From NCBI GenBank assembly GCA_037893245.1, contig JBAIAA010000398.1, positions 930,001 to 994,000 on the forward strand: a stretch of DNA of 64,000 nucleotides, given 5' to 3'. Numbering within the stretch: the first letter of the stretch is position 1; each line of letters opens with the position of its first letter. Both the position numbers and the translations under genes were made by a program. Below the pieces are notes generated by a model that ran no database searches, was not told where the DNA came from, and was given only the letters and a program-made list of their open reading frames with translations. The stretch comes from Crossaster papposus (Eukaryota; Echinodermata; Asteroidea; Velatida; Solasteridae). Shown one piece after another: positions 48,401-59,980 of this stretch.

Positions 48401-51400
48401 GTAAATTTATATTTCTATGAGGGAATATCAATATTGACCAATGAAATAATTGCACTGAATCATAAATATTGATGAAGTGTAATAATAGTTAATGGTGACG
48501 TTCCTTTTATTCAGATTGTGCATGACCTATGGGGGTAGTGACGTCACACGTTGTTTCACGTGGTTGTTGGAGAGGGTGTTCTTCCCTTACCAAGAATGCC
48601 AGCCAGCTAAGACGATGGATGCTCTGCTACTTCTTGAACTCAAGGAAACATTCTGTCATCTGGACCAGGTCAAATATATAATCTGTATTTTCTTTCAAAG
48701 GGGCCAGGAAGGGTTCGACATAGCCTATTGGTTATAATCAGAGGGGCATGACATTTTGATCAGGGCATATTTTTCTAAAATGCTTACACGGTGAGGCCCG
48801 AAGACGTGAAAACCTTTAGTTAGAACAAAACCGTGAAAAGTAAACAATCCTGACAATATCCCCCATTGTCACTTTTTAAATACGTTAGAAGGGGGCCTCT
48901 TGTACTTTTAACGATTTTCGTTCCAACTAAATGTTTTCATGTCTTTAATTGGGCCTCGCATGCTACATGTATATCTTGAGATTAATGAAAGGTTTTGCCC
49001 GATGAGTTATATTCAATTATATCTTTAGTTTAGCATTTCTGAATTTGTATAGACATAGTTGAATATAAACAGGTCTTCCCTTTGAAATTTTCTTGTTGGG
49101 TTTTTATATTGTTCATCAGCAAGTAGTGAAATAATTAACTCTCGCACAGACATAATATTCAAAAGGATATCTTTTGAAGTACGTGTTAATTGTATATCCA
49201 GTGTGCTTCAGATTTATGTTGGGGGGTTGTCTGCGGCTGTGGCTATTTTCTGTACTGTACTAATGACAAAATGTTCAAGTCGTACGTAGCCTTAAAATAA
49301 CACAATTACCCGTCCTGCATTGCATGTCTCTCCTGACTTTATTTTTCAATGCAAACTTTCCAACCAGGACCTAGATGGAGTCCAGCTACTAGACTTCCAT
49401 GTCCGGTACCCAGACCATCCCACCCTGATGTACCAGCTCAAGCTTGGTGATGAGACCCTGCAGGCCCCCATGGGACTCTTCTACCCGCTCATCTTTGGCG
49501 TCATCGGAGAGAAGATGACTTACACGCAGCAGCGCAACCAGGGAGATTCAGAAGATGTGCATGATGAGCTGTATCTGCTGCAGACGCAGAAAGAGCAACA
49601 ACAGGTGAGGATGTGTGGGGATTAAAGGGGGATTAGAGGATGTGCATGATGAGCTGTACCTGCTGCAGGTACAGTAAGAGCAACAGCAGGTGAGGATGTG
49701 TGGGGATTAAAGGGGGGGATTAGTGGATTTGCACGATGAGCTGTACCTGCTGCAGACGCAGAGAGAGCAACAGCAGGTGAGGATGTGTGGGGATTAAAGG
49801 GGGGATTAGAGGATGTGCACGATGAGCTGTATCTGCTGCAGACACATGCAGAAAAAGCAACAGCAGGTGAGGATGTGTGGGGATTGAAGAGGGGATTAGA
49901 GGATGTGCACGATGAGCTGTATCTGCTGCAGACGCAGAAAGAGCAACAGCAGGTGAGGATGTGTGGGGATTAAAGGGGGGATTAGAGGATGTGCACGATG
50001 AGCTGTATCTGCTGCAGACACATGCAGAAAGAGCAACAGCAGGTGAGGATGTGTGGGGATTTAAGGGGGATTAGAGGATGAGCGCGATGAGCTGTACCTG
50101 CTGCAGACGCAGAGAGAGCAACAGCAGGTGAGGATGTGTGGGGTTAGTGTAAATGTTGGGCATTTGTCAGCAATCTGTTTGAATGTCTCTCCCTGTGGTC
50201 TTCCTCAACTCCCTCTTCTTAACATTTGTTGCACACAATTTGTCATGGAATCTGCATGAACTGTGGATTACAGCACAATGGCGAACAGTGTTATAAGGAA
50301 CATGCACAACATTTTGCACAAAACTGTAGATTAACCCTAACTCCCTACACAACAAAGGAAGTTGGAGGATTTTGAAGGAATTGTATTGTTCAATAACAAT
50401 GGTGAGGGAGTTAGGGTTAAAGACTACATTTAGAGTCGCAGCTTTATCAACATCTTTTTCACTATACTCCATCTACAGTCAAACAAAAAATCTGGCACCG
50501 TCCCCAACTCGGATTCCACCAATCAGAATGTGGATGGCATGATGGCATCGTCGGGAAGTCAGTTGTCTAATTCCCCAACGAGCCAATCACAGAGTGACCT
50601 GATTCAGGCGGAGGAAGCCCCTCCCCCAACCATCTCCAGACGAATCTCCACTTCCCAGTCACTAGACAAGCCGCTAGGAGTAGACCAGGCCATACTGCAT
50701 AGTATCGACTGCTGCTGTAAGTCTAAACCTCATTTGACTAGGCCATACCACACAGTATCGACTGCTGCTGTAAGTCCAAACCTCATTAGACTAGGCCATA
50801 CCACACAGTATCGACTGCTGCTGTAAGTCCAAACCTCATTAGACTAGGCCATACCACACAGTATCGACTGCTGCTGTAATTCTAAACCTCACTAGGTCCG
50901 GCCATACCACACAGTATCGACTGCTGCTGTAATTCTAAACCTCATTAGGTCCGGCCATACTGCATAGTATTGACTGCTAAAAGTCCAAATCTCATTAGAC
51001 CATGTTATACTGCACAGTATCGACTGCTGTTGTAATTCTAAACCTCATTAGGTCCGGCCATACTGCATAGTATTGACTGCTAAAAGTCCAAACCTCATTA
51101 GACCAGGCCATACTACACAGTGCAGGATCGACTGCTGCTGGTAGTCCAAACCTCATTAGACCATGCCATATCGCACAGTATTAACTGCTGCTGTAAGTCC
51201 AAACCTCATTAGACCATGCCATACCGCACAGTGCAGGATCGATTGCTGCTGGTAGTCCAAACCTCATTAGACCATGCCATACCACACAGTGCAGGATCGA
51301 CTGCTGCTGTAAGTCCAAACCTCATTAGACCATGCCATACCACACAGTATCGACTGCTGCTGTAAGTCCAAACCTCATTAGACCATGCCATACCACACAG

Positions 51401-52969
51401 TATCGACTGCTGCTGCAAGTCCAAACCTCATTAGACCATGCCATACCACACAGTATCGACTGCTGCTGGTAGTCCAAACCTCATTAGACCATGCCATACC
51501 ACACAGTATCGACTGCTGCTGGTAGTCCAAACCTCATTAGACCATGCCATACCACACAGTATCGACTGCTGCTGGTAGTCCAAACCTCATTAGACCATGC
51601 CATACCACACAGTATCGACTGCTGCTGGTAGTCCAAACCTCATTAGACCATGCCATACCACACAGTATCGACTGCTGCTGTAAGTCCAAACCTCATTAGA
51701 CCATGCCATACCACACAGTATCGACTGCTGCTGTAAGTCCAAACCTCATTAGACCATGCCATATCACACAGTGCAGGATCGACTGCTGCTGTAAGTCCAA
51801 ACCTCATTAGACCATGCCATACCACACAGTATCGACTGCTGCTGTAAGTCCAAACCTTATTAGGTCAGGCCATATCGCACAGGATTGATTGTAAGTCCAT
51901 TTAAAGCCCGCCACATGATGAGCTCTCGACCAATGGGAATGGGTAAACTGTCTAAGGTATTTATGAATGAATAATAATAAGTGACACATTTTTACACAAT
52001 ACAGGAAAGTCTCTAATTGCCAATATCTGGTATATTTTTGTTGTACAGCATCGGACGAAACAAAAAAGAAGATGTACAGTTGTATATTGGTGGTTGGTGG
52101 TGGACTGAGTCATTTGCAGGGAGCGGCAGACATGCTTCAGCATCGTATACAGACTAAGATGCCACCGTCCTTCCGTAGAGTGGTGGACAAAGTAGAAGTC
52201 ATATGTAAATCAAAGGTGGGTACAGTAATGAGAACAGCATGGTTATTTGTTTTCCAGTATGTGCGCTAAAAGTACATTCATAACCTACTGATTTTGTGTG
52301 TGTAGCCATAAACCTAATGTACATAGCAATCCCTAAACGTACCTCACAATACGTAAGACGTAAACACAGAATGGTCTCTTGAAGTAGTTTAGGGATTGCT
52401 ATGGAATTCAGGTTTATGGCTACACAAAACAATCCAGTTTGTGGGCTAGAAATATATTCATTACCTACTATAAAATGCAATACATGTGTTGTTGGTGTTT
52501 AAACTTGGCACACACATTTCCCTCAGTTTGAACCTTTTTTGTGTGCAACTCCTTCCCCAGCAGCGTGGGGAAGGGGTTTATACAAACTATTGTCTCCACC
52601 CCCCTCAATCCTGCTCCCCCACCCCGCAGCCCCCTCCCCCACCCCGCAGCCCCCTCCCCCACCCCTATTGTCCCCTTATGGTGAAAACCCTGTCTACTCC
52701 ACTGTCGTCACCCCTCCCTCCCTCCCTCAGAAAAAAGCGTTACGCACACCCCTCCCTCGAACTATGAACCGCCCCTTTCTCCAGAAGTTTACCAAACCAG
52801 AATCCGATGAATGTGTTTCTCCTAGGATCTTGATCCGCGAATAACATGCTGGAAGGGAGGCACAGTCCTCGCATGCCTGGACACGGCGCAAGAGTTATGG
52901 ATCAGGCAGAAAGAATGGAGGAAACATGGACTCAAAGTATTAAGGGAAAGGTCACCATTTGTGTGGTAG
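42484..52969 (+). CDS. ACTR8: actin-related protein 8 (INO80 complex), N-terminal exon not found
   Basis: Eleven exons: 42484-42657, 43572-43682, 45023-45127, 45698-45871, 46981-47091, 48034-48149, 48515-48668, 49368-49604, 50479-50716, 52049-52215, 52826-52969 (stop TAG 52967). Phases join into 576 residues; human ACTR8 is 624, so some 45 N-terminal residues are missing. Diagnostic stretches: VVVIHPGSYWLRIGRATD, HWPIRRGLLNLH, VLVIPDIYHRPHVKEL, ATYGSGLSS, VVDVGDQKTSVCCVEDG, ETFCHLDQDLDGVQ, ILHSIDCC, LVVGGGL and the C-terminal LRERSPFVW. Arp8 is a nuclear actin-fold subunit of the INO80 remodeller that binds nucleosomes and linker DNA. Exon 9 encodes the divergent low-complexity insert. Four of the eleven exons carry tandem arrays of their own 3' edge. 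The donor after 48668 (GTCAAA) is weak. A possible first exon upstream could not be fixed. Confidence 0.94.
43042..43478. mobile_element. family M1 element, complete
   Basis: TTAACCCTAACCCTACCTA at the left; the inverse CTAGGGGGTTAGGGTTAA at the right; 437 bp; contains a 14-bp-arm hairpin near its left end. It lies in ACTR8 between the first and second recognised exons. Confidence 0.75.
44656..44950 (+). repeat. interstitial telomere-like array (TTAGGGG)n
   Basis: About 40 units with a 7-bp period, perfect in the middle, with TTACGGG and TTACAGG variants at the right end. About 50 bp on the left (44570-44620) and on the right (44945-44995) are copies of each other (GAGTTG.TTGTTGAT.CTCTGCT). 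It ends just before ACTR8 exon 45023-45127. Confidence 0.95.
46294..46562 (+). mobile_element. tRNA-derived SINE
   Basis: Head GTGGTCGGGCGGTTAAG with B-box GGGTTCGAGTCCC, body CCTTAAGCAAGGCAATTAAA, GTTCCTGGCAGCGCC, 3' end GACGGCGCTTTACAAATGC. The same family is present inverted at 63062-63370. Confidence 0.8.
47092..47835 (+). repeat. exon-boundary array A4 (ACTR8 exon 5 donor side), 93-bp unit
   Basis: Exon ends fall at 47091, 47184, 47277, 47370, 47463, 47556, 47649, 47742 and 47835, exactly 93 bp apart. Each repeat is 57 bp of intron (GTAAGC donor, CTAAC branch-like words, ending GCCTGCAG) followed by the last 36 nt (12 codons) of exon 5. Copies are almost identical, with only a GGGGCT/GGAGCT variant. 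The last copy ends CACGAG|GTCAGC, unlike the others. Confidence 0.96.
49605..50127 (+). repeat. exon-boundary array A5 (ACTR8 exon 8 donor side), 85-90 bp unit
   Basis: Seven copies including the true exon; donors CAG|GTGAGG follow 49604, 49689, 49776, 49866, 49952, 50042 and 50127. Each unit has the last 50-60 nt of the exon (around GATGAGCTGTATCTGCTGCA) and a G-rich intron piece GGGGGGATTAGAGGATG that resembles the exon's GGAGATTCAGAAGATG. Length differences are small indels. Confidence 0.93.
50331..50420. mobile_element. short family M1 element (90 bp)
   Basis: TTAACCCTAACTCCCT and its inverse AGGGAGTTAGGGTTAA enclose about 58 bp. It lies in the ACTR8 intron before exon 50479-50716. Confidence 0.7.
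50717..51895 (+). repeat. exon-boundary array A6 (ACTR8 exon 9 donor side), ~53-bp unit, ~22 copies
   Basis: Unit: GTAAGTCCAAACCTCATTAG, ACCAT, then the exon end GCCATACCACACAG and TATCGACTGCTGCT. The donor GTAAGT is kept in many copies and changed to GGTAGT or GTAATT in others. The true exon end reads CATAGTATCG where the copies read CACAGTATCG. Local blocks of identical variants (for example GGTAGT copies at 51457-51640) point to repeated local duplication. Confidence 0.95.
52290..52433. mobile_element. inverted-repeat element
   Basis: Arms GTGTAGCCATAAACCT and TAGCAATCCCTAAAC mirrored as GTTTAGGGATTGCTA and AGGTTTATGGCTACAC. About 140 bp, in the last ACTR8 intron. Confidence 0.75.
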
Positions 52970-53660
52970 GGGAGGCATATTCCTAGCTTGTCTGGACACA
53001 GTTCTAGCTTGCCTGGACACGAGGCAACAGTTATGGATCAGGCAGACAGAATGCGGAAAACATGGACTCATAGTACTAAGGGAAAGGTCACCATTTGTGT
53101 GGTAGGGGAGGCACGATCCTAGCATGTCTGGACACGGCGCAAGAGTTATGGATCAGGCAGACAGAATGCGGGAAACATGGACTCAAAGTACTGAGGGAAA
53201 GATCGCCCTTTGTGTGGTAGGGGAGGCACAGTCCTAGCTTGCCTGGACACGACGCAACAGTTATGGATCAGGCAGATAGAATGCGGGAAACATGGACTCA
53301 AAGTACTGAGGGAAAGATCGCCCTTTGTGTGGTAGGGGAGGCACAGTCCTAGCTTGCCTGGACACGACGCAACAGTTATGGATCAGGCAGATAGAATGCG
53401 GGAAACATGGACTCAAAGTACTGAGGGAAAGATCGCCCTTTGTGTGGTAGGAGAGGCACGGTCCTAGCTTGCCTGGACACGACGCAACAGTTATGGATCA
53501 TCAGGCAGAGAGAATGGAGGGAACATGAACTCAAAGTACTAAGGGAAAGGTCACCATTCGTGTGGTACGGTCATAGTTTGCCTGGACACGGCGCAAGAGT
53601 TATGGATCATCAGGCAGAGAGAATGAAGGAAACATGGACTCAAAGTACTGAGGGAAGGGT
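52970..53660 (+). repeat. exon-boundary array A7 (ACTR8 last exon), ~115-bp unit
   Basis: About seven copies of the terminal exon from GGGAGGCACAGTCCT to its stop (GTGTGGTAG), placed after the true stop at 52967-52969. Three adjacent units are exactly 115 bp (53213, 53328, 53443). Several copies carry internal stops (GTCCTAGC in place of GTCCTCGC), so only the first is coding. The joint is between GGGAGGCACAGTCC in the exon and GGGGAGGCATATTCC after the stop. Confidence 0.94.
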
Positions 53661-54544
53661 GGCTATTCGCTTGCTGCGAGCCAGTCGCTGACAGATATTT
53701 CCGGTCTTGCTCGTGACGTGTTTACCAGTAATCTGTTTTGAATTCTGAAAAACTGTGCGTATACATGTCCTCAAACTGGTTAAACTGAACTTTGAAATTA
53801 GTTTGAAACTACTTCAAAAAGATGTAGTATCTTCGTCGCCATTTCTTTGGTTGTGTAACAGTCTATGGAGAGTCACTTTTTCAAGTATTTCCCAACAAAA
53901 TTGGAAATGGTTCTCATCAGTCCCAGATTCGTATCTTTTTAATAATTTATATGAGAAAAACAATTGGCGTCAGGATGCAAGTCTCCCCCATACTTGCCCT
54001 GCACTTTTAGACAACAAATTAGTTGTATTAAATGTTGTACTAAATTATTTTACAGGGCTACTCGAAATCCCAACAACTCAGTCAGTGTCTGTCTTTTTCT
54101 AAATATGTACCCATTTCAATAAAGGAACAAGGGCGGCCTCTCAAAATTGGGTTGACTGTTTTCATAATGAGAGGAACATTTTTAATAAATTGTTTGGTAA
54201 TGTGGTCTAAAAAAGCATTTTGACAATTTTATTGAGGTGTTGCTTTCTAATGTTGAATATTCAGTCTACAATTCACGAAGGAAACTCTGTTTCTCGAACC
54301 AATTGTCTTGCCTACCTTTGCAATTACCCTTGCCCTCACTCAAATGACATTAAATGACTTTTGACCTTAGTATGTGACCTTTATTACCAGCACACGCAAG
54401 ATTCCATTTAGCATTTATGATGCAAGTTTTATTGCAATTGTACTTCGTTTTCAAATAAGACCAATTTTACAATTCCACCTTTTTCCAACGGCTGCTTAAA
54501 ATGCGCTGTGGGCCTGAGCTCACTATGTTGGTGGGCAACTTGTT
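53661..54544. other. intergenic, no gene seen
   Basis: Begins with a D1-type dispersed repeat (53665-53730). An open frame at 53755-54102 matches no family I know and has no clear coding features. Confidence 0.45.
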
Positions 54545-54772
54545 GGGTTGAAATTAGTCTTGATCCAAGACCAAGCTAACCGTTCGTTTGTTCTGCGGCG
54601 CGCCGTCCGTATATATTCGGGCTTATTGAGGGCGCCCTTAATTATCACCAGATTCGTTCCCCAACTTGTTGGCGATAATTAAGGGCGCCCTCAATAAGCC
54701 CAGATATACGGACGGCGCGCCGCGAAACAAACGAACAGCTAGCTTGGTCTTGGATCAAGACTAGGTTGAAAT
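54545..54772. mobile_element. fold-back element, ~100-bp arms
   Basis: Arms containing GTCTTGATCCAAGACCAAGC, GGCGCGCCGTCCGTATAT and TTGAGGGCGCCCTTAATTAT pair in inverted order around a loop of about 22 nt (about 54651-54672). Few mismatches. Confidence 0.92.
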
Positions 54773-54889
54773 TTGTTAGAGCCAATTTCCCCTTGATTTA
54801 TCGTGAACCAAACATATTAAGGGGTCTGTGAAAACACCCTTAGAAAAGTCCTTTGTTTAGCTATCCGTGAAAATCTGGTTGAAATAAAA

Positions 54890-55430
54890 TTGTTAAGGGG
54901 TTAGCCTTGTTTTTCTTTTATTAAAATTGGGCAAAATTATAATTTTATGAAAAATTAAATTTGTAAGTGGTTAACCTTGATTTTCTTTTATCAAAAAAAT
55001 GTGCCCAATTTTAAATTAAAAAAAACCGAGCCTAATCACTTACATATTTCATTTGTCATCAAAATCAAATTTTGCCCAATTTTAATAGAAAAAACAAGAT
55101 TAACCCCCTTACAAATTCCATAAAAAAAATAACATTTTGCCAAATTTTCATTAAAAAGCAAGTTTAACACGGTGCCAATTTTATTGCATTCGATGATTGA
55201 ATTTTGCCAGATTTGATTACAAAAAACAAGTTAACCCCTTACACAAAAACAATTGTTAAGAAATAGTGACAAATGATCAGAAAAAAACCAAACTTACAAA
55301 TTTCATTTTTTTAAGAAAAAACTAAATTGGCAACATTTTAATAAAAAAGCAAGGTTAACCTCTTGCAAATTTCAGAGCAATCAAATTTTGATCCAAAGTT
55401 AACCCTAACAAATTTCATTTTCACAGCCGA
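54890..55430. repeat. AT-rich diverged inverted and tandem repeats
   Basis: The motif GGTTA.CCTTG.TTTTCTTTTAT with AAAATTGGGCAAAAT occurs twice, then its reverse complement (ATTTTGCCCAATTTTAATAG, AACAAG.TTAACC) several times. No coding region. Confidence 0.7.
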
Positions 55431-57947
55431 AAAAAAGTATCCCACACCACCAAACAAGGACCAACAAATTATCTAAATTAATTTTTCAAAGTGAACAGAA
55501 ATTGGCAAAGTGGGACCTAAATTAATTTATTATAAGTTAACAATGATGAGATTGAAAATTATCTCCAGACATCCCAGCTACAAATATTCTACAGCAAAAA
55601 TACATGTACAAATCGGCACATCACACACCTGTTGTACATTTAATATTACCAATCCCAATAAATGAAAAATATGTATAAGACAAATACCACAAATAAAGTT
55701 CACCGATTGCTTTCTGTTCAAAATTACCATGTAAATAACCCCCATTGGGATGAAAGAAAAACAAAAATCATTTTTTTACAAAATAGTCTTCATGTATGTG
55801 CTGAAACAATTGTGAATGTACATGTATGTATAGAGGTGTTACATCTTGTGACCTTGGCAATCAACTAATAATACAACTTTATCTAGAAATATTTACTATA
55901 GCATTTCAATGTCACAGCCGCAAAACGACTAATTTTATGGACACTGCACGTATTTGAAAACCCGTCATGTTGAAAGATGGCAGACTTGGGCCCAGGCTCC
56001 AAAACCTTTTGGGCATAAAATTCAGTGCAACAGCAGTATCAATGATAAAGAAAATACAATTATTTGTGATCAGAGAAGTGGGATTTTCTTGCTTAATTTA
56101 AATCGCTGTTCCAGGATGTAATTTGTAAAATCATAAATTTTCTGATCTTTTTCTTTGGAGTTTTAATTCAGGGCTGCCATCTTGAATTTTTGCCTCTGTG
56201 TACACGTGCTGGCTGACATTCCCTGTAGCCAAGTTGATTATAGCAGTTTTTACCCCAAGGTCAAAGGATGTAACTTAAGATTGTCAGCTGCCTTTCCGTC
56301 AGCCTGTTTGGGTCCACACTATAGTGGCTTGTCCATACAGGCGTCATCATTGAGTGTGGAATACAACACGCACTCTGGCAGTAGTCATTATTTTGTGAGC
56401 AACAAATCGTCAAAATTAGAGCTTAGAAAATGGGGGACAAAAAGGGGAAATATTCTATGGAAGAAATGAACATCTGTTCTGATAATTCTAACAGTGGCCT
56501 ATTACAGATTGATGTATCTTATTGATTTACAAGTAGTAGGGTTATGCCCAAAACAAAATACAGTGAGGAGAAACTATGAGAAATGGCTAACATTGACTGC
56601 TTTGAGTAGCATAAAAAAAACTCCCAAGGTGAAACCTAGGCAAAATAAAATCCGCCAGTGAGACTAGTTTTACCACACCACGAGATAAAGCAGTCAATAT
56701 TTGCTTTATAACACCTGACCCACAGATTCTGCTTGAGTTCAAGTTAACGGATTAACTTCATCTGTAATTTTTTGAAAATCGTTGTCTTTTCAACCCCCCC
56801 CCCCCCCCCCACCCCCCATCAAAAGTTCGAAAAATACGCACAAAGTGCACACCAGTAATTATCTGCACTCGACACCGCAATACCATACACAGAAAGATAG
56901 CAAATGCTATGTGGCTCTAGACCAATCAAGACACAGAAGCTTTGGGTCAGGTATTGTACACCACAATTACTCAGAAAATGTTTGTGCGAGGACCCGTCAT
57001 AAACAATACACAAAACAGAACACTTTGTCAGGTAACCATTTCTATTATTCAACAGTTCCATAAAATTGGGTCTTTTTTGGTTTGGATGGGGATCTATTTG
57101 GATGGGGATCCAAAGGAGATTAAATAATGTGATGCAGTTTTTTGAGTGATACATTTATAAGGATGTTAAGAATACCGAGGACATAAACTTTTTACTCCAG
57201 TTTTACTACTGCATTTATTTTGGCAGATGATTAAAGGCTGATTCCTACTTCAACCGAATTTGTTAAAACTTCAATAGTTGACGTCATGAAATTCGCTTCA
57301 TATTTACATGAAGTATAAACTGGCCAATAAGAAGATACTAATCCACAAATGAGATCGGCTCCATGCCATGATGAGACGTCAGACTGATGAGACGTCAGAC
57401 TGATGAGATGTCAGACTGAAGTTATTGAGACTTTTCTAGTTGCTCTCCTGATGACGATGTTGCTCATGCCCACTGTATGTAATTACAATGGGCATTTACC
57501 TGCAAATAAAATGACACATTTGTACACACATAAAACATAGGGTCTCATGCAGCCGTTTTTTCTGCCACCGTTTGTGGGTAATGTTGTAAATTTCAGTTCC
57601 TTGTATATATCGAGTTAAAAAAAACCGCAGTTTAAAACCAGTTGCACCTTTTCACCACAAAGTTCACAAACGATTAAAAGTGCTATTTTGGCAAAAGGAA
57701 ACCGGTATATCTTAAAGAAAATACATGTATCAAAATGCTGCACTTCATTAGATGCATATCTTTGAAACGGCAGGCAATAATGAACTTGAGGGTTCGTTAA
57801 ATGGAAACAGCACCCACTAATAACCCCCCAAAAGGTCAAATTGAAGTTACACCCTTTTGCCAAAACAGGGTCTTTAATCAAAGAGTAAAATAAACAAGAA
57901 CCAAAACTATAAAATATCAATTTTAGAAGCAAATCAAGGTCGGATTA
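55431..57947. other. intergenic, no gene recognised
   Basis: Contains the D3 dispersed repeat (about 55960-56215) and a run of 17 C (56794-56810). Open frames of 90-110 codons (56182, 56819, 57615) match no family I know and lack splice-supported partners. Confidence 0.45.
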
Positions 57948-58360
57948 TAACCCTAACCCTCCTATTTGGCTACAAAACCTTCCTGCTTTAATAATGTAAA
58001 TGTAGGTCCATAAGGTCAAAAGTCCTCAATATTTGTGGTCACTGAATGCAGCCCGATTCAGCTGGCATTGTTCACAGGGACGATCTCACAATGTTTCATA
58101 GTTGGCAGTTTCTTGTGTTGTACAAATGTAGGATGAGTGCAGCAAGTAATACCATAGATGTTTAAACCTGATGCTATGGTTAAAAAATTGTTTAGGTGCC
58201 AACTTGCATGAGCCGAGAGGACCTTTGACATCTTTAAATGACTTCAGGTTTCAGAAGTAACACATTGTAAGCATTCTTAGGACCAATGTTATTTTCAACT
58301 CGATGTGCACAGACCATGCATGTATTTTGCACTTTGTTGGGTGTGGAAGGGTTAGGGTTA
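57948..58360. mobile_element. family M1-like element
   Basis: TAACCCTAACCCTCCTA on the left and GGAAGGGTTAGGGTTA on the right, 413 bp. The interior was not compared base by base with the other members. Confidence 0.5.
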
Positions 58361-59042
58361 CTGTTCAAGTTAATATCACGTATTGTGTCCACTTTTAATT
58401 TACATGTGAATGTTTTATCATTGTAACCATGTGCAAATAGAAATACACCAGGAATAACAGCCTAGTTATTGGTTCAACCAAGAAGTAGGGTTTTACGTAT
58501 ACCACTCAAATATAGTTAATCACACACATTATAGATGGACTAGGACTTAACTTTACTATTTACCGGGTAGGACCAGATTACTACATTTGCTGTTTTCCCT
58601 CCATATTACACCGATAGTTAGAAACTATTAGAATAGCCATTGAAAATTAAGGACCTAAAAAACAAACTCCTGGCATTTTGACAACTTTGCACTCCGTTTG
58701 TGCACAGAATTAAAGTTAAGTCAAAAATCAACTAGTCTATCAATGCTTCTGAATATCATGCTGTACTGTTCCTGGTTAAAACTAACCCTGCTGAATCCAA
58801 CAGAATCAACCGGATCCAACCAGTTGACATTTCAATTGGATTTAGCAGGCAAGTCTTTGGATATATTCTGGAACGCATTCAGAATGTCATTCTGTTAGAT
58901 CCAACAGCACCCCCCAATTTAAAAAAAAAAAATTAAAATAAATAAGACACAGTTGGACTCTGTTGGATTTAGCAGGCAAGTCATTTGATATGTTCAGGTA
59001 CTCAACAACTAGAGTTGGACTGTGTTGGATTGAGCAGTAAAG
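58361..59042. other. intergenic, no gene seen
   Basis: Carries repeated TCCAACAGAATC / TTGGATTTAGCAGGCAAGTC words in both orientations (58795-59040), probably a small inverted-repeat element that I could not delimit. Confidence 0.4.
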
Positions 59043-59750
59043 CAGGCCTGGAATTACAAAATTTTTAGGGCAAGGCCACTTTGGCCTTGGAGTATTCAAA
59101 ATTTGTGAGGGCACCAAGGCCAGTAGAAAGGGCACCAAGGCCAAAATTTGAAAATAAAAAAGAAGTCCAATTTCTTGCATTTGGCAGCAGAGTGTTCTAG
59201 TTCACCTTTAACAGTCCGCTTCAAACGCTCTTTTCGTGGCATTGTTACTCTATTAAATTCTTGTAGTTTAATCCGAAAAGTTTTGGACGGTGACGGGATT
59301 CATTCACTAAAAACGTTTTTCTAGTCATGCGGTGCAACAATTCCACCAGAAGAGGGCGTTCAAACAACAGAGAGCGCCCTCTGTTGGTCAATGTTTTTTA
59401 TTTTAGACTGGTCCCTTGTTTAAAGACGTCGGGTGTTCGTGTACAACGGGTGCCGAGAGAGTCGCGAATGCGTTGAACGTAAACAATTTACGCTAGTGCA
59501 ACTTCCTTTGACTCGTTCGAGCGGATTGCGCTGGATATACATTAAAACACGTCACAAGCACAAGATGCATCGTAGGCTGAAAACTAACACAAGTAAATAT
59601 TTAACTTTCATAAAAAGGGCACGACGGCCAACAGGGGAAAAGGGCACGACATTATGGCCGTGAAAAGGGTATTTTTTTGAGGGGCACCACGGCCAGTTGC
59701 AAGGGCATCGACGGCACTGGCCGTCGTGGCCGCCGTGTAATTCGAGGCCT
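59043..59750. mobile_element. non-autonomous DNA transposon with AGGCCTSGAATTAC ends
   Basis: Left AGGCCTGGAATTAC, right GTAATTCGAGGCCT (13 of 14 inverted). Subterminal GGGCAC(C/G)A(A/C)GGCC repeats occur at both ends. Ends of this sort are usual in hAT elements, but no clean 8-bp duplication is visible here. Confidence 0.65.
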
Positions 59751-59980
59751 TTACTTATAGGTCTCGGTTGCACTCTGTTGGATTTGAGATTACGGTTAAA
59801 GAAGGGCGCTGCAACAATGCCATTTAAGGTCTACCAAGTCCAACACTTGAAAAATCACATTTATTGAAGTATTTCCATGTACTTTGATCTAAAAATGTAA
59901 TATTGGAATACATGAAGTAGGAATGCGTAAACTTTAGGAATTATGTTTGATTCACTATCCAAAATGCAGCACTCTCTTCA

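Noticed and set aside
49625..50127. Separate short genes encoding DVHDELYLLQTQ-type peptides
   Set aside because: They are copies of the ACTR8 exon 8 end in array A5.
53100..53691. Second ACTR8 gene downstream of the first
   Set aside because: Only pieces of the last exon are repeated and several have internal stops.
56182..56469. 95-codon open frame
   Set aside because: No recognisable family, lies in the D3 repeat neighbourhood, and has no supporting exon partners.
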